A stretch of 12,830 nucleotides of DNA from Paracoccaceae bacterium (GTDB lineage Bacteria; Pseudomonadota; Alphaproteobacteria; Rhodobacterales; Rhodobacteraceae): the NCBI GenBank assembly GCA_003561595.1, contig PWWF01000203.1, positions 1 to 12,830 of the forward strand, written 5' to 3'. Of the stretch, positions 1 to 6,808 are shown piece after piece. Numbering within the stretch: the stretch's first letter is position 1; each line of letters starts with the position of its first letter. The position numbers and the translations under genes are program-made. The notes beneath the pieces were generated by a model. It had not been told where the DNA came from. It was given only the letters and a program-made list of their open reading frames with translations, and ran no database searches.

Positions 1-1268
1 CGGCGGCTGGTCAGTTCCACCACGCCCTTGGCCAGCCCGCGCGGCCCCACCGTAATCCGCCAGGGCAGGCCGATCAGGTCCATGGTCGCGAATTTCGCGC
101 CCGCCCGCTCATCCCGGTCGTCATAAAGCGGCTCCAGCCCCTTCGCGACCAGCGCCTGATAAAGCGCGTCGCAGGCGGCGTCAGCGGCACTGTCGCTCTG
201 CTTCAGGTTCACGATCCCGGCATGGAACGGGGTCACCCCCTCGGGCCAGATGATGCCGCGGTCATCATGGCTGGCCTCGATGATCGCGCCCAGCAAACGG
301 CTGACCCCAATCCCGTGGCTGCCCATATGCACCGGCACGCGTTCGCCCTTGTCATTGACGACCACAGCGCCCATCGCCTCGGAATACTTGGTGCCGAAAT
401 AAAAGATCTGCCCGACCTCGATCCCGCGCGCGCGGCGGCGGCGATCCTCGGGGACCTGCGCGTTGAACGCCGCCTCATCATGCGTATCATCCGTGCGGGC
501 ATAGCGGCTTGTGAATTCCTCAAGAACGGCCTGGCATTCGGATACGCTGTCATAATCAACCTTCCGGTCGCCAAAGCGCAGATCGGTGATGGCACTGTCA
601 TAGAACACCTCGGATTCGCCGGTTTCGGCCAGCACAAGGAATTCATGCGTGTCGTCGCCGCCGATCGGGCCGCTTTCGGCGCGCATCGGGATCGCCTGCA
701 GCCCCATGCGCTCGTAGCTGCGCAGGTAGCTGACCAGATGGCGGTTATAGGCGTGCAGCGCCGCATCGCGGTCAATGTCGAAATTATAGCCGTCCTTCAT
801 CAGGAACTCGCGCCCGCGCATGACGCCGAAACGGGGGCGGACCTCATCGCGGAACTTCCACTGGATGTGATACAGCGTCAGTGGCAGGTCCTTGTAGCTG
901 GCCACATGCGCGCGAAAGATGTCGGTGATCAGTTCCTCATTCGTGGGGCCATAAAGCATGTCGCGCCCGTGGCGGTCACTGATGCGCAGCATTTCCTCGC
1001 CGTAATCCTCATAGCGCCCCGATTCGCGCCACAGATCGGCCGATTGCAGGGTAGGCATCAGCATGGGAATATGCCCTGCGCGCACCTGCTCCTGATGCAC
1101 GATCTCTTCGATCCGGCGCAGCACCTTGTAGCCCAGCGGCAGCCAGGAATAGATGCCAGCACTTGCCTGCTTGATCATGCCCGCCCGCAGCATCAGGCGG
1201 TGGCTGACGATCTGTGCCTCAGCGGGCGTTTCCTTCAGGACGGGCAGGAAGTAGCGGGTCAGACGCAT
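1..1268 (-). CDS. proS: Prolyl-tRNA synthetase (3' end beyond window)
   Basis: Cytoplasmic class II aminoacyl-tRNA synthetase that charges tRNA-Pro with proline. About 422 codons are visible and the frame runs off the left edge; family members of this short type are roughly 440-450 residues, so only the end of the C-terminal anticodon-binding domain should be missing. Visible landmarks: N-terminus [24 protein letters not shown] at residues 107-112, motif 2 ([10 protein letters not shown], 139-148), [27 protein letters not shown], and motif 3 with GSHGIGVSR (316-324). The C-terminal part has the [13 protein letters not shown] region typical of the anticodon domain. Motif 2 and motif 3 are only about 170 residues apart, so the large editing insertion (INS) of E. 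coli-type enzymes is absent, as known for alphaproteobacteria. The start has a GGAG box at 1275-1278, six bases upstream. It lies downstream of tkt on the same strand; co-transcription is possible but two hairpins intervene. Confidence 0.97.
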   Translation of the reverse strand, partial: MRLTRYFLPVLKETPAEAQIVSHRLMLRAGMIKQASAGIYSWLPLGYKVLRRIEEIVHQEQVRAGHIPMLMPTLQSADLWRESGRYEDYGEEMLRISDRHGRDMLYGPTNEELITDIFRAHVASYKDLPLTLYHIQWKFRDEVRPRFGVMRGREFLMKDGYNFDIDRDAALHAYNRHLVSYLRSYERMGLQAIPMRAESGPIGGDDTHEFLVLAETGESEVFYDSAITDLRFGDRKVDYDSVSECQAVLEEFTSRYARTDDTHDEAAFNAQVPEDRRRRARGIEVGQIFYFGTKYSEAMGAVVVNDKGERVPVHMGSHGIGVSRLLGAIIEASHDDRGIIWPEGVTPFHAGIVNLKQSDSAADAACDALYQALVAKGLEPLYDDRDERAGAKFATMDLIGLPWRITVGPRGLAKGVVELTSR

Positions 1269-1307
1269 GGGGCACTCCGTGGATCGATGACAGGGCCGGG
1301 CTTACGC

Positions 1308-1334
1308 GATGCGCGCGGGCGCAGCAAGCGCATC
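1308..1334 (-). other. Hairpin in proS leader
   Basis: Perfect 7-bp inverted repeat (GATGCGC at 1308-1314, GCGCATC at 1328-1334) with a 13-base loop, ending about 40 bases before the proS start. Read on the minus strand it would fold in a transcript entering proS. No T-run follows, so it is not a standard intrinsic terminator. A poor -35/-10 pair (TTGCTG, 17 bases, TAAGCC) overlaps it and could be a weak proS promoter, but I do not trust it. Its function is unknown. Confidence 0.3.
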
Positions 1335-1342
1335 GGGGTCCC

Positions 1343-1363
1343 GCCCGGCCAACAGGGCCGGGC
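1343..1363 (-). terminator. Candidate terminator hairpin after tkt
   Basis: Perfect 8-bp GC stem (GCCCGGCC / GGCCGGGC) with a 5-base loop, located about 65 bases after the tkt stop codon on the minus strand. It is the strongest hairpin in the tkt-proS gap. It lacks the U-tract of a canonical Rho-independent terminator, so it may be a weak terminator, an mRNA-stabilising 3' structure, or neither. Confidence 0.4.
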
Positions 1364-1427
1364 AGCGCCCGCGAAGGGCCATGGGCGGGGGGTGGGGCCG
1401 TGAGCGGGCGCTTACCCCCTTGCAGGG

Positions 1428-3452
1428 TCAGAGCAGCGCCTTGACCTTGGCCACCACGGCCTCTGCCGTGATCCCCAATTCGCGGTAGATCGTGGGCGCG
1501 GGGGCGGAAGCCCCGAAATCATGCATGCCCACAAAGCCCGATTTCTCGCGTCGCCCGCGCTCACCATACAGCCAGCGGTCCCAGCCAAAGCGGATCCCCG
1601 CCTCGATTGCCACGCGCACCGGGCCTGCAGGCAGTACCTTGCGGCGGTAGCTCTCGGGCTGCTCCTCGAACAGCTCCCAGCAGGGGAAGGACACGACGCG
1701 CGTGCCGATGCCCTCGGCCTCGAGCAGCGCGCGCGCTTCCATCGCGATCTCGACCTCAGACCCGGTCGCCATCAGCAGCGCGCGGCGCTTGGCCTCGGCC
1801 TCGGCCAGCACATAGGCGCCTTGCGCAACCTGGTTCTTGGTCTTGTGCGAAAGACGCAGGGTCGGAAGGCCCTGGCGCGACAGCGCCATCACGGATGGTG
1901 TGCGCGTGCTGGTCAGTGCCAGTTCCCATGTCTCGGCCGTCTCGACCGTGTCGCAGGGGCGGAACACATGGATATTGGGCGTGGCGCGCAGCATGGCCAG
2001 ATGCTCGACCGGCTGGTGGGTCGGCCCGTCCTCGCCCAGCCCGATGGAATCATGCGTCATCACATAGCTGACCGGCACGCCCATCAGCGCCGACAGCCGC
2101 ATGGACCCGCGCGCATAATCGGTAAAGCACAGGAAGGTGCCGCCATAGGGCTTGATCCCGCCATGCAGCGCCAGCCCGTTCATCGCAGCCGCCATCCCGT
2201 GCTCGCGCACGCCGTAATAGACATAGCGGCCATTGCGATCCTCGGGGGTGAACGCGCCCAGCCCTTCGGTCTTGGTGTTGTTCGACCCGGTCAGATCGGC
2301 AGACCCGCCCATCGTCTCGGGGCAGACCTTGTTCACGACCTCCAGCACCATTTCCGAGGATTTGCGCGTCGCCACTTTCGGCGCCTGTTCTGAGATCTGC
2401 TTTTTCAGCGCCCGGATCGCGGCAGCCAGTTTCGCAGGGGCGGCACCTGACATCCGACGTGTGAATTCGGCCCGTTTCGTGGCCGAGAGGGTCGAAAATC
2501 GCCCTTCCCACGCGTTGCGTGCGGCACTGCCGCGTGCGCCATGGGTGCGCCAGGCCTCCAGCACATCAGCCGGGATCTCGAAGGGGCCGTGGGGCCAGCC
2601 ATAGATCTCCTTGGTGATGGCGATCTCGTCATCGCCAAGGGGTGAGCCATGCGCGCCGGAACTGTCGGCCTTGGCGGGGCTGCCGAACCCGATGATGGTC
2701 TTGCAATCGACCAGCACAGGACGGTCGGATTTCTTTGCCTCGGTCAGGGCGCGGTCAATATCGGCCGGGTCATGCCCGTCGCAGGACAGCACATGCCAGC
2801 CCGCCGCCGCAAAGCGCGCACGCTGGTCAGTCACATCGGACAGGCTGACGCGCCCGTCGATGGTGATATCGTTATTGTCCCACAGCACGATCAGGCGCGA
2901 GAGTTTTTGCCGCCCGGCAAGACTGATCGCCTCATGGCTGATCCCTTCCATCAGGCAGCCATCGCCGGCGATGACCCATGTGTGGTGATCCACGATCTTG
3001 GGGCCGTATTCGGCGCGCAGCTTTTCCTCGGCCATGGCAAAACCCACGGCATTCGCGATACCCTGACCCAGCGGGCCGGTCGTCGTCTCGATGCCCTTGG
3101 CATGGCCATATTCGGGATGGCCCGCCGTGATCGCCCCCCATTGGCGGAAATTGCGGATCTGATCGAGGGTCATGTCCTCATAACCGGTCAGATGCAGCAG
3201 CGCATAAAGCAGCATAGAGCCATGGCCCGCCGACAGGATGAACCGGTCGCGATCAGCCCAGTCCGGGGCGCTTGCGTCGAATTTCAGATGGCGCGAGAAC
3301 AGGACCGTGGCGACATCGGCCATGCCCATCGGCATGCCGGGATGCCCGGACTTGGCCGCCTGCACGGCATCCATTGCGAGCGCACGGATCGCGGTGGCCT
3401 GTTGCCAGTGATCGGGATGCGCCTTGCGCAAAGCTGCGATATCCACCTGCAT
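1428..3452 (-). CDS. tkt: Transketolase
   Basis: Thiamine-diphosphate enzyme moving two-carbon ketol units between sugar phosphates in the pentose phosphate and Calvin-type cycles. 674 residues, close to E. coli TktA (663). Visible: SGHPGMPMG with His37, SAGHGS with His77, GHPEYG with His112, the ThDP/Mg motif starting GDG at 163-165 and ending WDNND at 191-195, a pyrimidine domain with YGVREHG carrying catalytic Glu417, and [11 protein letters not shown] with His479, then the C-terminal transketolase domain. The start at 3452 was chosen because [19 protein letters not shown] matches the usual N-terminus and AAGGA (3456-3460) lies just upstream. A second ATG 12 codons earlier (3488) has a poorer ribosome site. 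The frame stays open far upstream, but that stretch is antisense to the coiled-coil gene and has no transketolase similarity. Divergent from the zapA pair; proS follows on the same strand. Confidence 0.97.
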   Translation of the reverse strand: MQVDIAALRKAHPDHWQQATAIRALAMDAVQAAKSGHPGMPMGMADVATVLFSRHLKFDASAPDWADRDRFILSAGHGSMLLYALLHLTGYEDMTLDQIRNFRQWGAITAGHPEYGHAKGIETTTGPLGQGIANAVGFAMAEEKLRAEYGPKIVDHHTWVIAGDGCLMEGISHEAISLAGRQKLSRLIVLWDNNDITIDGRVSLSDVTDQRARFAAAGWHVLSCDGHDPADIDRALTEAKKSDRPVLVDCKTIIGFGSPAKADSSGAHGSPLGDDEIAITKEIYGWPHGPFEIPADVLEAWRTHGARGSAARNAWEGRFSTLSATKRAEFTRRMSGAAPAKLAAAIRALKKQISEQAPKVATRKSSEMVLEVVNKVCPETMGGSADLTGSNNTKTEGLGAFTPEDRNGRYVYYGVREHGMAAAMNGLALHGGIKPYGGTFLCFTDYARGSMRLSALMGVPVSYVMTHDSIGLGEDGPTHQPVEHLAMLRATPNIHVFRPCDTVETAETWELALTSTRTPSVMALSRQGLPTLRLSHKTKNQVAQGAYVLAEAEAKRRALLMATGSEVEIAMEARALLEAEGIGTRVVSFPCWELFEEQPESYRRKVLPAGPVRVAIEAGIRFGWDRWLYGERGRREKSGFVGMHDFGASAPAPTIYRELGITAEAVVAKVKALL

Positions 3453-3705
3453 CTGTCCTTGTGTTACCCCTAACGTGATCCGGGTCATACCAGCCTGTGC
3501 GGCAAGTTCAAGCAAGCCTGCGCCTGCGGCGCAGTCAAAACCGGCGATAATATTGGAAAGCCCCGGCTTTGCGGTTAGGCTTGCAACTGCGGGCCGTCTG
3601 TTGAGTGCGCGCAGCGATTCGCTGTGCGTGGTGCGGCGGGTCCGTAAGCAACCGGACAACCGGCATTTGAGCGCCAGTATAGCGGCAGGGGGATTCGAGA
3701 CAGGC
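3453..3705. promoter_or_regulatory. Divergent tkt / coiled-coil-zapA control region
   Basis: About 250 bases between two divergent starts, so promoters for both directions should lie here. For tkt the best candidate reads on the minus strand TTGAAC, 16 bases, TATGAC, ending about 30 bases before the start codon; each hexamer matches consensus at four of six positions. For the plus strand I see only a doubtful TATAGC at 3678-3683 and no good -35. Several small dyads lie inside: AAAGC-CCCG-GCTTT (3557-3570), TGCGCC-TGC-GGCGCA (3519-3533) and a stronger 9-bp stem at 3608-3628. A weak 12-bp palindrome TGATCCGGGTCA (3476-3487) overlaps the proposed tkt -10. No short coding region is convincing here. 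Confidence 0.4.
3608..3628 (+). other. Strong hairpin upstream of coiled-coil gene
   Basis: CGCGCAGCG and CGCTGTGCG pair over nine positions (one G-T) around an ATT loop, about 78 bases before the coiled-coil gene start. It has no T-run on either strand. It could be a leader-RNA structure or an operator; the sequence alone does not decide. Confidence 0.3.
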
Positions 3706-4191
3706 ATGAGCAAGGGATCAGAGCTTGAGAAGCGGCTTGGCCGCGCGCTTGACCGCATCGCGCGCAGTGCGCAGGGCCTGGGCCGCGCGTCCGAGGCAGC
3801 CACAGCGGCGCCGACCGAAGAATTGCAGGCGCAGTTGGACGCCGAGCGGCGCAAGAATGCGAAATTGTCGGAACGGGTGAATGCCGTACGCCAGCGGCAG
3901 GACAGTTCCTTTGCCACGCTGGAACGGCGGCTGGCGCGGATGACCGAACAGCTTGATCTGCAGAGCCTGGAGATGTTGCGTCTGAAAAAGGCCAATACCA
4001 AGCTGATCGAGGCCAATCGCAAGCTGCGCGAGGATACCGAGGCCAATGTGATCGAGGCCAGCACGGTCAACCGCGCCCTTCTGGCCGAGCTGGAGGCACT
4101 GCGCGCCGAACGCGCCGCCGAAATGGCCGAGATGGAAGATGTGCTAGGCGAGCTGAAACCGATGATCGAGGCCGGAGAGACCAATGCCTGA
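3706..4191 (+). CDS. Coiled-coil protein paired with ZapA (ZauP-like)
   Basis: 161 residues, almost entirely charged helix: an N-terminal segment [18 protein letters not shown], a short Ala/Pro-rich break near residues 29-37, then an unbroken coiled-coil-like stretch from about 38 to 153 rich in Glu, Arg, Leu and Ala. No signal peptide, membrane span or catalytic motif is visible. It overlaps zapA by 8 bases (ATGCCTGA), a sign of translational coupling and of acting together. In Caulobacter, a coiled-coil protein called ZauP is encoded with ZapA and the pair focuses the Z-ring; gene context, size and composition fit that role here, but the assignment is inference and a DUF4164-type hypothetical protein is the conservative name. 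The start at 3706 was chosen because the upstream extension of the frame crosses the control region and is unlike the helix. Ribosome site is unremarkable (AGGGGGA at 3687-3693 is 12 bases away). Confidence 0.8.
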   Translation: MSKGSELEKRLGRALDRIARSAQGLGRASEAATAAPTEELQAQLDAERRKNAKLSERVNAVRQRQDSSFATLERRLARMTEQLDLQSLEMLRLKKANTKLIEANRKLREDTEANVIEASTVNRALLAELEALRAERAAEMAEMEDVLGELKPMIEAGETNA

Positions 4192-4579
4192 GCAATCCAT
4201 CACCATTGGCCACAAGGAATTCACCGTCGCCTGCCAGGCAGGCGAAGAACCGTATCTGATTGCCGCCGCCGAAATGCTGGATGCCGAGGCGCGCACCCTG
4301 CTGAATCAGATCGGGCGCGTGCCTGCCGAGCGGATGCTTCTGATGTCGGGGCTGATGCTGGCCGACAAGACCGCCGAAGCCGAGGATCGCGCCAAGGCCG
4401 CCCAGGCCGAGATCGAAAGCCTGCGCGAAGAGATCGCGCGGCTGCGCGCCCGCCCTGACCCCGAGCCGCGCCGCGTTGAAGTGCCGGTCGTGCCGCAGGA
4501 TCTGACCGATACGCTGACCGAACTTGCCGCCCGCGCCGAGGCCGTTGCCGATGATCTGGAGGCGCGCGCCGCCCCCTGA
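4184..4579 (+). CDS. zapA: Cell division protein ZapA
   Basis: Small cytoplasmic protein that binds and bundles FtsZ filaments at the division site. 131 residues. The N-terminal ZapA fold is recognisable: [20 protein letters not shown] (residues 6-25), then [13 protein letters not shown] and [13 protein letters not shown] (49-61), followed by the dimerising coiled coil (about 62-90). The tail from 91 is a Pro/Arg-rich linker plus a short second acidic helix, making it somewhat longer than the roughly 110-residue E. coli protein. The start overlaps the end of the preceding coiled-coil gene by 8 bases, and GGAG at 4174-4177 sits six bases upstream. Transcribed divergently from tkt and convergent with guaD. 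In many proteobacteria a 6S RNA gene follows zapA; the gap here is too short for one. Confidence 0.92.
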   Translation: MPEQSITIGHKEFTVACQAGEEPYLIAAAEMLDAEARTLLNQIGRVPAERMLLMSGLMLADKTAEAEDRAKAAQAEIESLREEIARLRARPDPEPRRVEVPVVPQDLTDTLTELAARAEAVADDLEARAAP

Positions 4580-4636
4580 TCGCGCCCGACCCCCACAGGC
4601 AGCGCCTCACCCTGGGCCTGGAACCGACCGGGCGTT

Positions 4637-4659
4637 GCATTCCTGCTGTTGGCAGATGC
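4637..4659. terminator. Possible bidirectional terminator, zapA/guaD
   Basis: In the 84-base convergent gap, GCAT and CTGC (4637-4646, two unpaired bases between) pair with GCAG and ATGC (4652-4659) around a TGTTG loop. Position suits both zapA (plus) and guaD (minus), but the stem is short, bulged and has no T-run, so this is only a suggestion. Nothing else is seen in the gap. Confidence 0.25.
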
Positions 4660-4663
4660 GTGG

Positions 4664-5956
4664 TCAGTGCGCGCCCTTGGCAGGGGTGCCGGTGATATAG
4701 GTCTGCACCACCGCGCGGTCATCGCCCATCACCTGCAACGTGAACAACTCATCCACCAGCCCGCGTGCGCGTTCCATCCTTTGGGCCATGGCCGGGGTCG
4801 CGCGGGCATCCAGCACGACCAGATCGGCCTCGCTGCCCGGCTCCAGCGTGCCGATCCGTGCTGCCAGCCCCAGCGCTTCGGCATTGCCGCGCGTGATCCA
4901 GTCAAAGGCGCGGTAGGGGTGCATCCGCTGGCCCTGCAATTGCAGCACCTTGTAGCCCTCGGCCAGGGTCTGGAGCATGGAATAGCTGGTCCCGCCGCCG
5001 ATATCGGTCGCGATTGCATTGGTCAGACCGCCCGCCCGCAGCCGCGCGTCATCGAACAGGCCCGAGCCCAGATAGAGGTTCGAGGTCGGGCAGAAGACAG
5101 GTTTGGCATCAGCCTCGGCCAGTGCGGCGCGTTCGCGGTCGGACAGATGAATCGCATGGCCCAGCAGGCTGTTGGCGCGCAGCAACCCGTAGCGCGCATA
5201 GATATCGGTGTAGTCTTTCGCCTGCGGATACAGCTGGCAGGCGAGTGCGATTTCGGCGTGGTTCTCGCTCAGATGGGTCTGGATGTGGCAGTCGGGATGT
5301 GCCTGCGCCAGGGCCTGGGCCGCTTCCATCTGCGCGGGGCTGGAGGTGATGGCAAAGCGCGGCGTGATCGCATAGCCCAACCGCTCGCGCCCGTGCCAGC
5401 GCGCAATCAGCGCCGCGCTTTCGTCAAAACTGGTCTGCGCCGTGTCGCACAGCGCCTCGGGCGCGTTGCGGTCCATCATCACCTTGCCGGTGATCAGCCG
5501 CATGTTGCGCGCGTGGGCCTCAGTGAACAGCGCCTCGGCCGAGGCCGCATGGACCGAGGCATAGGCCACTGCCGTCGTCGTGCCGTGATCGGTCAGCCGG
5601 TCGAGGAAGCGCGCGGCCATCTGCGCGCAAAGCTCGGGGTCAGCATAGCGGGTTTCTTCGGGAAAGGTGTAGTCATTCAGCCAGTCCAGCAACTCCGCCG
5701 CCCAGCTCGCGATCACCTGCGTCTGCGGAAAGTGCAGATGCGTGTCGACAAAGCCGGGCATGACAAGATGGGGGCGGTGATCGATCACCTCGGCCCCGCC
5801 CGCGTCCAATGTTGAAAATTCACCCATGCTGCGGATCAGCCCACCCTCGATCTCCAGCGCGCCATCCTCGATATAGTGGAAGCTCTCTGTGTCGTCGGGA
5901 TGCTCTGGCGCGCGCGAAAAGCTCAGCAGGCGGGCGCGGATGATCGTGCGGGACAT
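4664..5956 (-). CDS. guaD: Guanine deaminase
   Basis: Zinc amidohydrolase that converts guanine to xanthine and ammonia, feeding xanthine to the dehydrogenase encoded upstream. 430 residues, near the E. coli enzyme (439). Family marks: PGFVDTHLHFPQ (67-78, metal ligands His73 and His75), QTHLSEN (226-232, His228), GHAIHLS (His267), the guanine deaminase signature FCPTSNLYLGSG (288-299) and ATDIGGGTSYSML with Asp318. The PQ after the metal-binding HxH and the TSNLYLGSG loop separate it from cytosine or atrazine-type deaminases. Last gene of the operon, starting 12 bases after the xdhC stop; its ribosome site is weak (GAAAG), so coupling to xdhC is likely. The short N-terminal segment MSRTIIRARLLSFSRAPEHP is normal for the family. 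Confidence 0.95.
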   Translation of the reverse strand: MSRTIIRARLLSFSRAPEHPDDTESFHYIEDGALEIEGGLIRSMGEFSTLDAGGAEVIDHRPHLVMPGFVDTHLHFPQTQVIASWAAELLDWLNDYTFPEETRYADPELCAQMAARFLDRLTDHGTTTAVAYASVHAASAEALFTEAHARNMRLITGKVMMDRNAPEALCDTAQTSFDESAALIARWHGRERLGYAITPRFAITSSPAQMEAAQALAQAHPDCHIQTHLSENHAEIALACQLYPQAKDYTDIYARYGLLRANSLLGHAIHLSDRERAALAEADAKPVFCPTSNLYLGSGLFDDARLRAGGLTNAIATDIGGGTSYSMLQTLAEGYKVLQLQGQRMHPYRAFDWITRGNAEALGLAARIGTLEPGSEADLVVLDARATPAMAQRMERARGLVDELFTLQVMGDDRAVVQTYITGTPAKGAH

Positions 5957-5968
5957 GGGCGCGGGCTT

Positions 5969-6808
5969 TCAGATACGGGCCGTCTTGCCCAGGTTTGGAT
6001 TTGTGCAAATTGTCGGATTTCTGTCAGCGTGGCGCAAGGCCCCCAGCACCTCTTGCGCCGTGGCCAGCGCGATCACGCCCGGGTGCTTGTCGCCCAGGCC
6101 CCCTGCGCCGATGGGGCAGGTCAGGCGCGACAGGTCAGCGGCGGGGTCCGTGTCGCGCGCGAAGCGCTGGAAGCGGGCGCGCTTGGTGGCCGACCCGATC
6201 AGCCCGACATAGGCCGCATCCCCCCGGCGCAGGGCCGCAAGCGTCAGCAGGAAATCCAGCCCGTGATCGTGCGTCACGATGACATAGGCGCTGCGCGGGG
6301 GCGCCATGGCGATCTCGGCCTCGGGCAGCGGGGTCAGGCGGGTTTCCACCGGGGCGGTGGCGCGGGCCAGTTCCGCGCTGCGGGGATCAACCAGCAGCAC
6401 GCGGCAGGGCAGGGGGGCCATCACCTCGGCCAGTGCGCGACCGACATGGCCCGCGCCAAGGATCAGCACATGCGGCAGGCGCGCCACATCCAGCCGCGCC
6501 AGATGCGCCGCGCGCGCCTGCGCGTCCAGCCGTGTCAGCGCCACGCGCAGATGGCCGCCGCAGCATTGCCCCAACTCGAGGCCAAGCGCGAGGTCCATCT
6601 GGTCGCGCGCCATCCCCGCGACCAGCAGTTCGCGCGCCCGCTCGATCACCTGATGTTCGACCGTGCCGCCGCCGATGGTCCCGGCAATTTCCGACGTACC
6701 CACGAACATCTCGGCCCCGGCCTCGCGCGGGGAGGACCCGCGCACGCGGGTGATCTGCGCGTGGATGACGGGCGCGTCACCGCCCAGCAGCGCGCGCAGC
6801 CCCCTCAT
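5969..6808 (-). CDS. xdhC: XdhC, molybdenum cofactor insertion chaperone
   Basis: Accessory protein that binds molybdenum cofactor, assists its sulfuration and loads it into XdhB; it is not part of the mature enzyme. 279 residues. The N-terminal XdhC/CoxI domain shows RGSSPREAGAEMFV (23-36) and GTIGGGTVEHQVIE (43-56), with GQCCGGH at 80-86, a conserved cysteine region. The C-terminal Rossmann-like half shows LILGAGHVGRALAEV (115-129), VIVTHDHGLDF (176-186), YVGLIGSATKR (200-210) and CPIGAGGLGDKHPGVIA (231-247). The start at 6808 overlaps the xdhB stop as ATGA and gives the expected N-terminus; a longer reading would run back through the end of xdhB. The Shine-Dalgarno site is weak, consistent with translation by reinitiation. 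Followed after 12 bases by guaD. Confidence 0.94.
   Translation of the reverse strand: MRGLRALLGGDAPVIHAQITRVRGSSPREAGAEMFVGTSEIAGTIGGGTVEHQVIERARELLVAGMARDQMDLALGLELGQCCGGHLRVALTRLDAQARAAHLARLDVARLPHVLILGAGHVGRALAEVMAPLPCRVLLVDPRSAELARATAPVETRLTPLPEAEIAMAPPRSAYVIVTHDHGLDFLLTLAALRRGDAAYVGLIGSATKRARFQRFARDTDPAADLSRLTCPIGAGGLGDKHPGVIALATAQEVLGALRHADRNPTICTNPNLGKTARI

Noticed and set aside
222..1403. 393-codon open frame on the plus strand
   Set aside because: Antisense to proS, which shows all class II synthetase motifs on the other strand.
3453..4184. N-terminal extension of about 244 codons on the tkt frame
   Set aside because: It runs antisense through the coiled-coil gene and control region, is Ser/Arg-rich low-complexity, and has no transketolase similarity. 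The start at 3452 with AAGGA fits the family N-terminus.
4649..5815. 388-codon open frame on the plus strand
   Set aside because: Antisense to guaD; low-complexity Ala/Arg/His/Gln composition and no motif.
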